A stretch of DNA of 64,000 nucleotides from AP-15 sp963703855 (GTDB lineage Bacteria; Pseudomonadota; Alphaproteobacteria; ATCC43930; CGMCC-115725). A model generated the notes under the pieces. The model was not told the origin of the DNA, made no database searches, and saw nothing but the letters and a program-made list of their open reading frames with translations. Position 1 is the stretch's first letter. Every line of letters starts with the position of its first letter. A program made the position numbers and the translations under genes. This document shows positions 1 through 11,691 of this stretch, one piece after another. The stretch spans positions 186,001 to 250,000 of the forward strand of contig CAVPFW010000022.1 of the NCBI GenBank assembly GCA_963703855.1. The letters are read 5' to 3'.

Positions 1-70
1 CGACCGCCTCGATGCGCGGGACGACTTTCCCCTCCTCCTCGTGCAGCACCAGCGCCCGGAACGTCGCCAT
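1..70 (-). CDS. Amino-terminal fragment of an MDR-family oxidoreductase (YhdH/AcuI-like)
   Basis: Only the first 23 codons lie in the window; the gene runs off the left edge. The peptide begins MATFRALVLHEEEGKV, which resembles the first beta strand of the YhdH/AcuI branch of zinc-independent medium-chain dehydrogenases (acrylyl-CoA or quinone reductases, typically FKALVL). It lies on the same strand as the thiolase that follows, about 110 bases away across a palindromic repeat, so it could belong to the same acyl-CoA pathway. The assignment rests on a very short stretch and could be any MDR protein. Confidence 0.45.
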   Translation of the reverse strand, partial: MATFRALVLHEEEGKVVPRIEAV

Positions 71-107
71 GATGCGCTCCCGTTATGGATCCGCCGCTTG
101 CCGCCCC

Positions 108-172
108 TCACCCGCCCGCTGACGCGGGTCCCTCCCTTTCCCCGCGGGCGGGGAGAGGGTCAGGGCGAGGGA
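108..172. repeat. GC-rich palindromic repeat, family A
   Basis: The stretch reads CCCTCACCC, then CCCGCGGGCGGGGAGAGGG with further GGGCGAGGG. This CCCTC/GAGGG inverted architecture recurs at about 8519, 12478, 20596, 29096, 29378, 54610 and 62067, and inside pyrC at 1667. It fills the gap between the first two genes. Confidence 0.7.
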
Positions 173-179
173 CGTTTTC

Positions 180-1349
180 TCACGTCCGCAGCGGCTCGAG
201 GATGCTGACGAAGTTGGCGACCGCCGCACCCCCCATGTTCATGACCCCGGCGAGCGCGGCGCCCGGCACCTGGATGCCGCCGGCCGTTCCGGTCACCTGC
301 ATCGCCGCCAGCACGTGCATCGACACGCCGGTGGCGCCGATCGGATGGCCCTTCGATTTGAGCCCGCCCGAGGGGTTGACCGGCAGCCTGCCGCCCTTTT
401 CGGTCCAGCCTTCGAGGATCGCCCGTGCGCCCTCGCCTTTCGGGGTCAGACCCATCGCCTCGTACTCGATCAGCTCGGCGATCGTGAAGCAGTCATGGGT
501 CTCGACGAGGTCGAGATCGTCGAGCCGGAGGCGGGCGCCGGCCAACGCCCGCTGCCACGCCAATGCCGGCCCTTCGAAGGCGATCACGTCGCGCCGGCTC
601 ATCGGCAGAAAGTCGTTGACCTGCTCGGCCGCGCGAAAGATCACCGCCTTTTTCAGGCTCAAGGCCGTCGCCGTGTCGGCGAGCACGACCGCCGCGGCGC
701 CATCGGAGACCAGCGAGCAATCGGTCCGCTTGAGCGGGCCGGCGACGATCGGGTTCTTGTCGGAAACCGTGCGGCAGAATTCGTAGCCGAGGTCCTTCTG
801 CATCTGGGCGAGCGGGTTGGCGACCCCGTTCTTGTGGTTTTTCGCGGCGATCCGCGCCAGCGCGTCGGACTGGTCGCCGTAGCGCTGGAAATAGCTCTGG
901 GCGATCTGCCCGAAGATGCCGGCAAACCCGCCTTCGATCCGATCCTCCTCCTTGCGATAGCTGGCGCCGAGCAGGATGTCGCCGACCTGCGCGCCCGTGA
1001 CCTCCGACATCTTTTCGACGCCGACGACCAGCGCGAGGCGCGCCTTGCCGGCGGCGATCGCGTTCAGCCCTTGATGGATCGCCGCCGAGCCGGTGGCGCA
1101 GGCGTCCTCGACCCGGGTCGCCGGCTTGAAGCGAAACCCGGGATCAGCTTGGAACACCAGCGACGCCGGAAACTCCTGGCGCACGAAGCCGCCGTTCATC
1201 GTGCCGAGATAGACCGTGTCGATGTCCGCCGCCGCCACACCGGCATCGGCCAGAGCCGCCTGCGTCACCTCGACGATCAGCTGCTCGATGTCCTTGCCCT
1301 CGTGCTTGCCGAACTTGCTGTGCGCCCAGCCGACGATGCACCCGCTCAT
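180..1349 (-). CDS. SCP2-type thiolase (acetyl-CoA acetyltransferase family)
   Basis: This 389-residue protein belongs to the thiolase superfamily, which makes or cleaves 3-ketoacyl-CoA. The nucleophile is probably Cys84 in EDACATGSAA. HDCF at 285-288 and GHPIGATG at 334-341 are the motifs of the SCP2/SCP-x branch rather than of classical FadA, so the lack of a carboxy-terminal CxG is expected. The start at 1349 is preferred over a longer reading frame because GGAGG sits five bases upstream and the protein then opens with the usual beta strand (GCIVGWAHSKFG). Members of this branch act in sterol, aromatic-side-chain or short-chain acyl-CoA degradation; the substrate here is unknown. Confidence 0.88.
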   Translation of the reverse strand: MSGCIVGWAHSKFGKHEGKDIEQLIVEVTQAALADAGVAAADIDTVYLGTMNGGFVRQEFPASLVFQADPGFRFKPATRVEDACATGSAAIHQGLNAIAAGKARLALVVGVEKMSEVTGAQVGDILLGASYRKEEDRIEGGFAGIFGQIAQSYFQRYGDQSDALARIAAKNHKNGVANPLAQMQKDLGYEFCRTVSDKNPIVAGPLKRTDCSLVSDGAAAVVLADTATALSLKKAVIFRAAEQVNDFLPMSRRDVIAFEGPALAWQRALAGARLRLDDLDLVETHDCFTIAELIEYEAMGLTPKGEGARAILEGWTEKGGRLPVNPSGGLKSKGHPIGATGVSMHVLAAMQVTGTAGGIQVPGAALAGVMNMGGAAVANFVSILEPLRT

Positions 1350-1461
1350 GCCGCCCTCCAAAAGTGCCGTTCGCGCGGGGGTCGGCCATAGCAAGCCGGC
1401 TCACGCGGTGTGTCTGTTATATAAGCCGCCGGCGTCACGATGGCAGTTGTCCGGGGGAGAC

Positions 1462-2544
1462 ATGCCCGAAATGCCCGACACGATCACCCTGCGCCGTCCC
1501 GACGACTGGCACGTCCATCTGCGCGACGGGGCGATGCTTGCCGCGGTCCTCCCGTTCACCGCGCGGCAATTCGCGCGCGCCATTGTCATGCCCAATCTGG
1601 CGCCGCCGGTGACCAGCATCGCGGCCGCGCGCGCCTACCGCGAGCGTATCGTCGCCGCCCTGCGCCCCCTCCCTGACCCTCTTCCGCCCGCGGGGGAGGG
1701 AATGGGAGGGGGCTTCACGCCGCTGATGACCTGCTACCTGACCGATGCGACCGACCCGGAAGAGGTGGCCCGCGGCTACGCGCAGGGGATCTTTGCGGCG
1801 GTCAAGCTCTACCCGGCGCGGGCGACCACCAATTCCGAGCTCGGGGTTACCGATCCCGAGCGGGTCCTCCCGGTGCTGGAGCGCATGGCGGGGCTCGGCA
1901 TGCCGCTGTTGATCCATGGCGAGGTCACCGATCCTGCAATCGATGTGTTCGACCGCGAGGCGGTGTTCATCGACCGGGTGCTCGACCCGCTGCGCCGCCG
2001 GCTGCCCGAGCTGCACATCGTCCTCGAGCACGTCACCACCGAGGAGGCCGTCCAATACGTCGCGGCCGGCGGAGCCAATCTGGCGGCGACGATCACCGCC
2101 CATCATCTCGTGATCAACCGCAATTCGATCTTCGCCGGCGGGATCCGCCCGCATCTTTACTGCCTGCCGATCGCCAAGCGCGAGAAGCATCGGCTGGCGC
2201 TGCGCCGGGCGGCCATATCGGGCGATCCGCACTTTTTCCTCGGCACCGACAGCGCCCCGCACGCGGTCCCAACCAAGGAGACCGCCTGCGGCTGCGCCGG
2301 CATCTTCACCGCCCCGTGCGCCCTCGAAATCTATGCCGAGGTTTTCGAGGAAGAAGCGGCGCTCGACCGGCTCGAAGCCTTCGCCGCGCTGAACGGCCCG
2401 GCCTTCTACCGCCTGCCGGCCAATGAAACCCGGGTGACCGTGAGGCGCGGCCTCTGGACGATGCCGGAGCGCATCGGCGCCGGCGACAGCGCAATCGTCC
2501 CCTTCCGCGGCGGCGAGATCCTGCGCTGGCGCCTCGCCGGGTGA
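1462..2544 (+). CDS. pyrC: Dihydroorotase, class II
   Basis: PyrC closes carbamoyl-aspartate to dihydroorotate in pyrimidine synthesis. The 360-residue protein aligns by eye over its whole length with Escherichia coli PyrC: the metal-binding HVH at 17-19, MPNLAPPVT, the carbamylated lysine at about 115 in AVKLYPA, LLIHGEV, RPHLYCLPI and FLGTDSAPH. The chosen ATG follows GGGGGAG closely; the ATG nine bases later has better spacing (11 bases) and may be the real start. The odd part is residues 68-84, where RPLPDPLPPAGEGMGGG replaces the short loop (about six residues in E. coli) before FTPLMTC. That DNA is a copy of a dispersed palindromic repeat. Confidence 0.95.
   Translation: MPEMPDTITLRRPDDWHVHLRDGAMLAAVLPFTARQFARAIVMPNLAPPVTSIAAARAYRERIVAALRPLPDPLPPAGEGMGGGFTPLMTCYLTDATDPEEVARGYAQGIFAAVKLYPARATTNSELGVTDPERVLPVLERMAGLGMPLLIHGEVTDPAIDVFDREAVFIDRVLDPLRRRLPELHIVLEHVTTEEAVQYVAAGGANLAATITAHHLVINRNSIFAGGIRPHLYCLPIAKREKHRLALRRAAISGDPHFFLGTDSAPHAVPTKETACGCAGIFTAPCALEIYAEVFEEEAALDRLEAFAALNGPAFYRLPANETRVTVRRGLWTMPERIGAGDSAIVPFRGGEILRWRLAG
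1667..1713. repeat. Family A repeat inserted in frame within pyrC
   Basis: The segment contains CCCGCGGGGGAGGGAATGGG, found again at about 29433 inside imuB. It adds about 12 residues to PyrC without breaking the frame, between the helix ending RERIVAAL and the strand FTPLMTCYL. Confidence 0.8.
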
Positions 2545-2621
2545 AGCTCAACTCAGCCGCCGGCGTCCTCGGCCTTGCCGGTCGGGCGGCGCCGGGCCCT
2601 CCTCGCTTCGTCGAGGCTCGC

Positions 2622-2828
2622 TCAGGTCGACGCGGTCGCCTCGCAGGTCTCTCGAAGGTTCGACCTCGCCAGCTCCCGCGTTTCTCGCGACCGACGCCGC
2701 GTCTGATCGCTGAGGCGACGCGCTTCGTCGGCGTGGCGCTGCAACCGCTCGGCGATGCGATGCAGATGCGCGGCGGCCTCCCGCGCCTTCTCCAACAACT
2801 GGCCGAGCCGGGATGGGGAGCCGCCCAT
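2622..2828 (-). CDS. Small hydrophilic, probably helical protein of unknown function
   Basis: The 68-residue product is almost entirely charged or small residues (many Arg, Glu, Ala) with heptad-like leucine spacing, for example LGQLLEKAREAAAHLHRI, so it should form one long helix or coiled coil. It is divergent from the large hybrid kinase that begins at 2983. No Shine-Dalgarno sequence is evident and no family is recognised. The rest of the 2545-2982 gap shows nothing else. It may be a chance frame in GC-rich DNA, although its composition is unlike a random antisense product. Confidence 0.38.
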   Translation of the reverse strand: MGGSPSRLGQLLEKAREAAAHLHRIAERLQRHADEARRLSDQTRRRSRETRELARSNLRETCEATAST

Positions 2829-2982
2829 GAAATGCCCGCTGTTTCTCTACCCGAGGAACCGCGCTCGGCGCCGCGGGGTTCCCCGCGGTCGATCGAGCGG
2901 CGACGCTCATAACGATCGCGTTCTGTAACAGACCGCCGAAACACGTATTTGGAATAACGGAGACGAAGGGTAGGATGAATTC

Positions 2983-6104
<3,122 letters not shown>

Positions 6105-6108
<4 letters not shown>

Positions 6109-6482
6109 CAGCGTCTCTGCAAGGGGTAAAAGTATTAGTCATCGAAGACGAGTATCTCGTCGCGTCGCTGATCGAGGATATGCTGGAATCGGCCGGGTGC
6201 ATCGTGTCGGGGCCGATTCCGCGACTGGCGCAGGCGCTGGAAGCGGCGAGCAGCGAGACCTGCGACGTGGCGGTGCTCGACGTCAATCTGGCGGGCGAGC
6301 GGATCTACCCGGTCGCCGATATCCTGGCCCGACGCAACGTCCCCTTCGTCTTTGTCACCGGCTACGGCGCGAACACGCTGCCGGGCGCATATGTCGGGTG
6401 TCCGCGCATTCATAAGCCGTTCAAGATCGCGGAATTGCTCGGAACCCTGTCGAGCATGGTGAAAGGCTCGACCGCGAGCTGA
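6105..6482 (+). CDS. Single-domain response regulator
   Basis: This 125-residue protein is one receiver domain. The acidic pocket is Glu14-Asp15-Glu16, the phosphoacceptor is probably Asp59 in VAVLDVNL, and the switch residues are Thr85 in FVTGYG and Lys104 in HKPF. There is no output domain. The start codon overlaps the stop of the kinase gene (ATGA), so translational coupling is likely and the two are almost certainly cognate partners. A protein of this kind may act as a phosphate sink or a diffusible intermediate; the target cannot be seen here. Confidence 0.93.
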
Positions 6483-6699
6483 CTTGCCGGGACCGCGGCT
6501 GCGCGCCGCCCCCGATCCCGGCGGCTGCCGATCCGCGAGCCGCCGTGTCCGTCGCCCTCGATCCGGGCGGTCTTTGATCCGCCAGCTCGGCCGCCCTCGA
6601 ACGCGCCGCTGCCGCGGCCGGCCAAATCCCCGTTTGGTCGCGGCGCCGCGGCGGGCTACACCTGTCCTCGCCGTTCGAACGCCGAGCGAGGAACCAGAC

Positions 6700-8178
6700 A
6701 TGAGGACAGGGGCGGATTACCGCCGGGCGCTGCGCGACGGGCGCCGGGTGTGGGTCATGGGCGAGGGCCTGATCGACGATGTGACGACGCATCCGGCGAC
6801 GCGCGCGATGGTCGACGAATATGTCGCCTGGTACGACCTGCATCGCGACCCCGTGCAGCGCGAAATCACGCTGCGGCCCTACGACCAGACCCCCTGGGCC
6901 TATGTCGTGCCGAAGAGCGCCGACGACCTCGGCGGCATGGGCCGCTTCTTTGCGGCGACGACGTTCCTCTCCGCCGGCAACATCACCCACACCCCGTGCT
7001 ACGGCCACATGATCGCGCTCGGGATCCTCGCCTCGGCCGAGGAGCGCGGCGTATCGCTCGAGCAGATCGGCGCTGCCGCCCGCTATCGCGCGATGATCGC
7101 CGAGACCGGGCGGTTTCTGACCTTCTGCGGTGGCGCGCCGACGATCGGCTACCGCATGCGCGAGAACCCGGCCGACCGCGCCGCGCTGAAGATCGTGCGC
7201 GAAACCGACGCCGGGGTCGTCATCCGCGGCAAGATCGGCATGCATACGAGCCCGGCCTATGCCGAGGACGTCTATGTCGGCAGCGTCTCGGGCCTGAAGA
7301 TCGGCGAGCACTTCGCGACCTTCATCGTCCCGATCGCGGCCCCCGGGGTCACCACCCTGTGCCGCAAGATCGCGGTGCGCGACCCCAACCCGTTCGTGGC
7401 GCCGCTCTCCAGCCGATTTGACGAGCTCGACGGCCAGATGTGGCTCGACGACGTGTTTATCCCGTGGGAGCAGGTCTTCCTGCTCGGCCAATCCCCCGAG
7501 CCGGTGGTGCGCTGGCTGATCTGGCACCATGTCTACGGCTGGCTGTCCAAGGCCGAATTCACCCTCGGCCTGGCGCTCGCGCTCGCCCATGCGATGGGGC
7601 TCGCCAGGCACGAGCAGACGATCGAGTACCTGGTCGATTTGACCGCCGAGGTGCAGACCGTGCGCAGCTGCCTCACCGCCTGCGAGCGCGACCCCCGCTT
7701 CACCGCGCAGGGCTATTGCGTCCCCAACCACGCCCATCTCGCCGCCGGCGGTCTCGCGATCCTGCGGGCGCGGGCGCGCATGGCCGAGATCCTGCGCATC
7801 GTGCCCGGCTCGTCCCTGGTCGTCGCCCCGTCGGACCGCGACCTCGCCGCCCCCGAGGTCGCCGCCGGCCTCGCCGAATCATTCGGCGGCGGCGGCTACA
7901 CGGCGTTGCAGCGGGCGGCCCTGCTGCAGATGGCCTGGGACCATGTCTCCTCGGCGCTCGACGGCCGCGAATCCGCGTTCGAGCTGCACGCCAGCGGCGG
8001 CGTCCCGGCCTGGCGCGGCCGCCTGCGCCACAATTTCGACAGCTACAACGATCTCGCCAACCGCGTCGCCGGCGCGCTCGGCATCCCGATGCCGCAGATC
8101 GACCTCGACAACATCCGCGAGGTCCCCTGGGCTCCCCGCCGGACCGTGACGCCGCCGGCGTCGAGCGGCAAGGGTTGA
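6700..8178 (+). CDS. HpaB-family FADH2-dependent aromatic hydroxylase
   Basis: The 492-residue product resembles the large component of 4-hydroxyphenylacetate 3-monooxygenase: RTGADYRRALRDGR at the amino terminus, GNITHTPCYGHM, ETDAGVVIRGKIGMHT, the FAD-binding SFGGGGYTALQ region and NFDSYNDLANRVAGALG near the end. Enzymes of this family ortho-hydroxylate phenols with reduced FAD from a separate reductase; none is visible nearby. The frame is open back to 6484, but the ATG at 6700 is chosen because GAGGAA lies six bases before it and the protein then begins as in the family. The 217 bases before it show nothing. It opens the presumed aromatic-catabolism neighbourhood that extends to 22.5 kb. 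Confidence 0.88.
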   Translation: MRTGADYRRALRDGRRVWVMGEGLIDDVTTHPATRAMVDEYVAWYDLHRDPVQREITLRPYDQTPWAYVVPKSADDLGGMGRFFAATTFLSAGNITHTPCYGHMIALGILASAEERGVSLEQIGAAARYRAMIAETGRFLTFCGGAPTIGYRMRENPADRAALKIVRETDAGVVIRGKIGMHTSPAYAEDVYVGSVSGLKIGEHFATFIVPIAAPGVTTLCRKIAVRDPNPFVAPLSSRFDELDGQMWLDDVFIPWEQVFLLGQSPEPVVRWLIWHHVYGWLSKAEFTLGLALALAHAMGLARHEQTIEYLVDLTAEVQTVRSCLTACERDPRFTAQGYCVPNHAHLAAGGLAILRARARMAEILRIVPGSSLVVAPSDRDLAAPEVAAGLAESFGGGGYTALQRAALLQMAWDHVSSALDGRESAFELHASGGVPAWRGRLRHNFDSYNDLANRVAGALGIPMPQIDLDNIREVPWAPRRTVTPPASSGKG

Positions 8179-8655
8179 TGGCTCGAGCCGCTCTCCGCGC
8201 GCTCAACCCCCCGCCGCCGGCGTTGGCCTGCCGAGACCCGCACGAAAGAGCGGCTGAGGGGGGTTTCGCAAGGAACGCAGCGCGTTATTGACCGGAAGCC
8301 AAGCAACCTCCATATTCATGATTTGTTCTGGTTGGATTGCCCCAACGTCGACGTCCGTCGTTAAGACCAGCAGCAAGTTGGCGCAGCGCCCTGTCTTTGA
8401 GTTGAAGCGGGGCCGGGGGTGGGCGGCGAAGGCGCAGCAGCGCTGATCGACGCCAAGGCCGCGTGCCACGCCCGTACAACCTGCCTTTCGGAACGAGGAA
8501 ACCCGATCGCGCCACGGCCCCTCACCCCAGCCCTCTCCCGCACGCCGGGCGAGGGAGCCTTACGGCTCGTCGCGGCTGAGGCTTTTGGCTGAACCGGGCT
8601 ATAGTTGCGGGCGGCTGCCCTCGCCGAGACACCAATCAGGGAGGAGACGGGGATC
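8179..8655. other. Non-coding stretch with a family A repeat
   Basis: No convincing gene was found on either strand between the hydroxylase and the binding-protein gene; short minus-strand frames here have no family resemblance. A family A palindromic repeat occupies about 8519-8563 (CCCTCACCC ... CTCTCCC ... GGGCGAGGGAG). The last 30 bases carry GGGAGGAG, the ribosome binding site of the next gene. Confidence 0.6.
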
Positions 8656-9516
8656 ATGCGCTGGAAGATGGGCCTTGTGCTCTGCGCGGCGGCGATCGCC
8701 GCAGCCCTGCTCGTGTCCGGCGTCGCATCGGCCGGCACCATCGACCGCATTCGCCAGGACAAGACCCTGCGCATCGCCTATCGCGACGACGCCCCGCCGT
8801 TCTCCTACAAGGGAAAGGGCGGACAGCCGGCCGGGTACATGGTCGATCTGTGCCGCGCGGTCGCCAAGAAGCTCTCGGAGCAGCTCAAGCTGCCCCCCCT
8901 CAGCCTGATCTATGTCCCGGTCACCGCGGTCGATCGTTTCGATGCGATCGCGCAGGGCAAGGCGGATCTGCTATGCGAGCCGACCACCGAGACCCTGTCG
9001 CGGCGCGAGCAGGTCGATTTCTCGATCCCGACCTTTGTCGACGGCGCCGGGCTGATGATCCGCGCCGATGGGCCGAAGAGCCTCAAAGGATTGGAAGGCC
9101 ACAAGATCGGGGTGCTCGCCGGCACCACCACCGAGGAGGAATTGCGCAACTCGATGAAGGCCGCCGGCATCACCGCCGAAATCATTCCCGCCAACACCCA
9201 TGAGGAGGGGCTGGCGATGCTGGACGACGGCAAGGTCTCGGCCTATTTCGCCGACCGCGCGATCCTGGTGTTTCTGTCGCAGCAAAGCAAGGCGCCGGGC
9301 AAATTGCTGCTGGCCGACAATTACCTGACGATCGAGCCCTACGCATTGGCATTGCCCCATGGCGACGAGGATTTTCGCCTCGCCGTCGACCGCGCGCTGA
9401 GCGGCGTCTATCATTCAGGCGAAATCGCCCAGATTTTCGGCAATAGCTTTGGCGGCAAAACCAAGCCGAGCCAGATCCTGCAGATGCTTTATCTTATTTC
9501 TGCACTGCCCAACTGA
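8656..9516 (+). CDS. Periplasmic amino-acid-type ABC substrate-binding protein
   Basis: This 286-residue protein has a signal peptide (MRWKMGLVLC, hydrophobic to about residue 22, VASA at the cleavage point) followed by a family 3 extracellular solute-binding fold: LRIAYRDDAPPFSY, GYMVDLCRAVA, FDAIAQGKADLLCEPTTET, the hinge motif VDFSIPTFVDGAGLM and the second lobe GHKIGVLAGTTTEEEL. These proteins bind polar amino acids or small carboxylates for an ABC importer. No permease or ATPase gene is adjacent; the next gene is an MFS carrier, so this is an orphan binding protein. GGAGGAG about ten bases before the ATG supports the start. Confidence 0.9.
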   Translation: MRWKMGLVLCAAAIAAALLVSGVASAGTIDRIRQDKTLRIAYRDDAPPFSYKGKGGQPAGYMVDLCRAVAKKLSEQLKLPPLSLIYVPVTAVDRFDAIAQGKADLLCEPTTETLSRREQVDFSIPTFVDGAGLMIRADGPKSLKGLEGHKIGVLAGTTTEEELRNSMKAAGITAEIIPANTHEEGLAMLDDGKVSAYFADRAILVFLSQQSKAPGKLLLADNYLTIEPYALALPHGDEDFRLAVDRALSGVYHSGEIAQIFGNSFGGKTKPSQILQMLYLISALPN

Positions 9517-9757
9517 CGAATGAACGAAAAAGCCGCGGGCGAGCGCTGTCGCATGAAATTGGCGCTTGCGCTGCCGCCGAACCGCCGCCGACAATAGACG
9601 GGCAACGATCGGGCCGTCCTCGTTGGCATCCCGGCGCATGCGGCACCGGAGCTTGGGGGTGCTGCGGCGCCACCGGCCGCGCACGACCGACAAGTGCGCA
9701 TGGCGCGATCAAACGAGCACCGGTCGGGTCTCGACTTTTGAAGGACGGAGGATGCGA

Positions 9758-11089
9758 ATGGACCGGGGTGGTGCCGCGGTTGCGCAGCTCGGCGGGTTGC
9801 GGGCGATCAGCCGCTACCAGTGGCTCGTTTTCCTGGTGGTGTGGCTCGGCTGGACCCTCGACGCGGCCGATTTCGGGCTTTACTCGCTGGTGCTGCGTCC
9901 GGCGGTGACCGAGCTTTTGGGTGGCCACCCGACCATGGCCCAACTCGGCAGCACCGGCGGTCTGCTCAGCATGGTCGGATTGCTCGGCTGGGCCGTCGGC
10001 GGTTTTACTTTCGGCATCATCGCCGACTATGTCGGCCGGGTGCGGGCATTGACCTACAGCATCGCCATTTATGCCATGTTCACGGCGCTGCAGGGCATCT
10101 CGCACGGCGTGTGGGACTTTGCGGTCTACCGCTTCTTCGCCGGCATCGGCACCGGTGCCGAGTTGATGGTCGGCATCCCGCTCTTAGCCGAGACGCTCGG
10201 CGAGACGCATCGCGCCAAGATCGCCGGCTTCATGATGACCGGCGGCGCCATCGGCACCTTTATCGGCGCCTGGACCTATGGTCTCGTCGGCGGCTACGGC
10301 TGGCGCGCGGTCTTTTTCGTCGGCTTGGCGCCGGCGATCCTATTGGGGGTGGTGCGCCGGCGCGTATTCGAGCCCGATCGCTTCGACGCCGTGCGCGAAC
10401 GGCGCCGGGCGGTCGGCGCCGGTCGGCAGATCGGCGAGGACGACCGCGAGTTCATGCGCTTTGTGCCGATGCAGCTGTTCTCGAAGCAGCATCGCTACAA
10501 CACCTTTGTCGGGGTCCTGTTCGGGCTCGGCTCGTTGCTCGCGATCTGGACCACCAACATCTGGCTGCCGACCATTCTGTCGTTCATGGTGCAGAAGAAC
10601 GGCCTTACCGGCGCCGCCGCGGTGCCGTTCGTCAGCCACGGCATCATGGTGTGGAGCCTCGGCGGCATCTTCGGCTACATCTGCTTCGGCTTCATCGCCG
10701 ATCTGCTCGGCCGCCGGTTGACGGTGATGCTGTACAGCGCCGGCACGATCGCCGCCGGCCTCACGCTATATCTGGGCCTCTCGGCCTACGAGCCGTGGTA
10801 TCCGATCGTGTTGCCGGTCTTCGGCTTTTTTGTCTTCGGCGTGTTCTCGGGCTATGCGATCTACCTTCCCGAGCTGTTTCCGACCCAGGTGCGCGCGAGC
10901 GCCGTCGGGTTCTGCACCGGCAGCGCCCGAATCATCACCAGCTTCGGCCCGCTCGTCGCCGGGATCATGGTCGGCGCCTTTGGCGGCAGCTTCAACCGGG
11001 TGACGGCGTTCATGACCTGCTTCGCGATCCTCAGCATCGTCGCGATGCTGCTGGGGCGCGAGACCAGGGGCGCCGCACTGCCCCGTTGA
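9758..11089 (+). CDS. MFS transporter, aromatic/organic-acid symporter type
   Basis: The 443-residue protein has about twelve hydrophobic segments. TM1 carries WTLDAADFGLYSL, the charged TM1 pattern of the aromatic-acid:proton symporter group, and loop 2-3 holds GIIADYVGRVRAL, the MFS signature. The second half repeats it as GFIADLLGRRLTV. The long central loop carries many charged residues (about 205-245). The ATG at 9758 lies six bases after GGAGG; an in-frame ATG at 9752 is too close to it. It is flanked by a binding protein and a cupin, which fits uptake of a small organic acid for the local catabolic genes. Confidence 0.88.
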   Translation: MDRGGAAVAQLGGLRAISRYQWLVFLVVWLGWTLDAADFGLYSLVLRPAVTELLGGHPTMAQLGSTGGLLSMVGLLGWAVGGFTFGIIADYVGRVRALTYSIAIYAMFTALQGISHGVWDFAVYRFFAGIGTGAELMVGIPLLAETLGETHRAKIAGFMMTGGAIGTFIGAWTYGLVGGYGWRAVFFVGLAPAILLGVVRRRVFEPDRFDAVRERRRAVGAGRQIGEDDREFMRFVPMQLFSKQHRYNTFVGVLFGLGSLLAIWTTNIWLPTILSFMVQKNGLTGAAAVPFVSHGIMVWSLGGIFGYICFGFIADLLGRRLTVMLYSAGTIAAGLTLYLGLSAYEPWYPIVLPVFGFFVFGVFSGYAIYLPELFPTQVRASAVGFCTGSARIITSFGPLVAGIMVGAFGGSFNRVTAFMTCFAILSIVAMLLGRETRGAALPR

Positions 11090-11181
11090 CGGCTCAGCGC
11101 CCGGCGCGGCTGTGGTCAGCCGGGCCGCCCGAACTGTAGACTGGCGGAAATCGCGCTGGACCAGTCAGAGGGAGGGCGGCA

Positions 11182-11691
11182 ATGGCATTGGAAGTCAGGC
11201 GGATCGTCACCGGGCATGATTCGAACGGCAAGGCGGTCGTCACTGCCGACGAGCGGCTCGCCGCCGTCCCCAGGCTCAATCGCCCGCACATCTCGGGCTG
11301 CGAGATCTGGTCGACCGACAAGATGCCGGTCGACAATTCAGCCGAGGGCGGCGCGGCACAGCGCGCCGGGTTCGTCAAGCGCTACAACTATGTCGGCACC
11401 GGCCAGGGCACGGTGATCCGGGTCACCGAATTCGCCCCCGGCGCGCCCAAATTCATGCACCGCACCGAAACCGTCGATTATGCGATCCTGCTGTCGGGCG
11501 AATGCGATCTCGAATTCGACAGCGGCGAGATCGCGCACATGAAGCCCGGCGACATCTGCGTCCAGCGCGGCACGATGCACGCCTGGGTCAACAACGGGTC
11601 GGCGCCCGCGGTGTTCGCCTTTGTTTTGATCGACGCCGAGCCCGCCAAGGTCGCCGGCCGCGCCCTGCACACCCATTACCCGGCGCCGTGA
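11182..11691 (+). CDS. Cupin-domain protein
   Basis: The 169-residue product has a single small beta-barrel cupin. The first cupin motif appears as APGAPKFMHRTETVDYAILLSGE and the second as MKPGDICVQRGTMHAWVNN, giving candidate metal ligands His, Glu and the late His; one of the two usual histidines of motif 1 is replaced. A strong GGAGGG precedes the ATG. It overlaps the hydrolase start by one base (TGATG), so the two are co-translated. Proteins like this act as dioxygenases, isomerases or substrate-binding partners in aromatic pathways; no exact reaction can be given. Confidence 0.85.
   Translation: MALEVRRIVTGHDSNGKAVVTADERLAAVPRLNRPHISGCEIWSTDKMPVDNSAEGGAAQRAGFVKRYNYVGTGQGTVIRVTEFAPGAPKFMHRTETVDYAILLSGECDLEFDSGEIAHMKPGDICVQRGTMHAWVNNGSAPAVFAFVLIDAEPAKVAGRALHTHYPAP

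Noticed and set aside
180..1349. Thiolase judged broken for lack of the carboxy-terminal CxG
   Set aside because: The HDCF motif places it in the SCP2 branch, in which the CxG cysteine is not expected.
315..1391. Long plus-strand ORF antisense to the thiolase
   Set aside because: GC-rich codon bias creates open antisense frames; the thiolase frame has all family motifs and this one has none.
8203..8515. Minus-strand ORFs in the gap before the binding-protein gene
   Set aside because: No ribosome site, no codon bias and no family resemblance.
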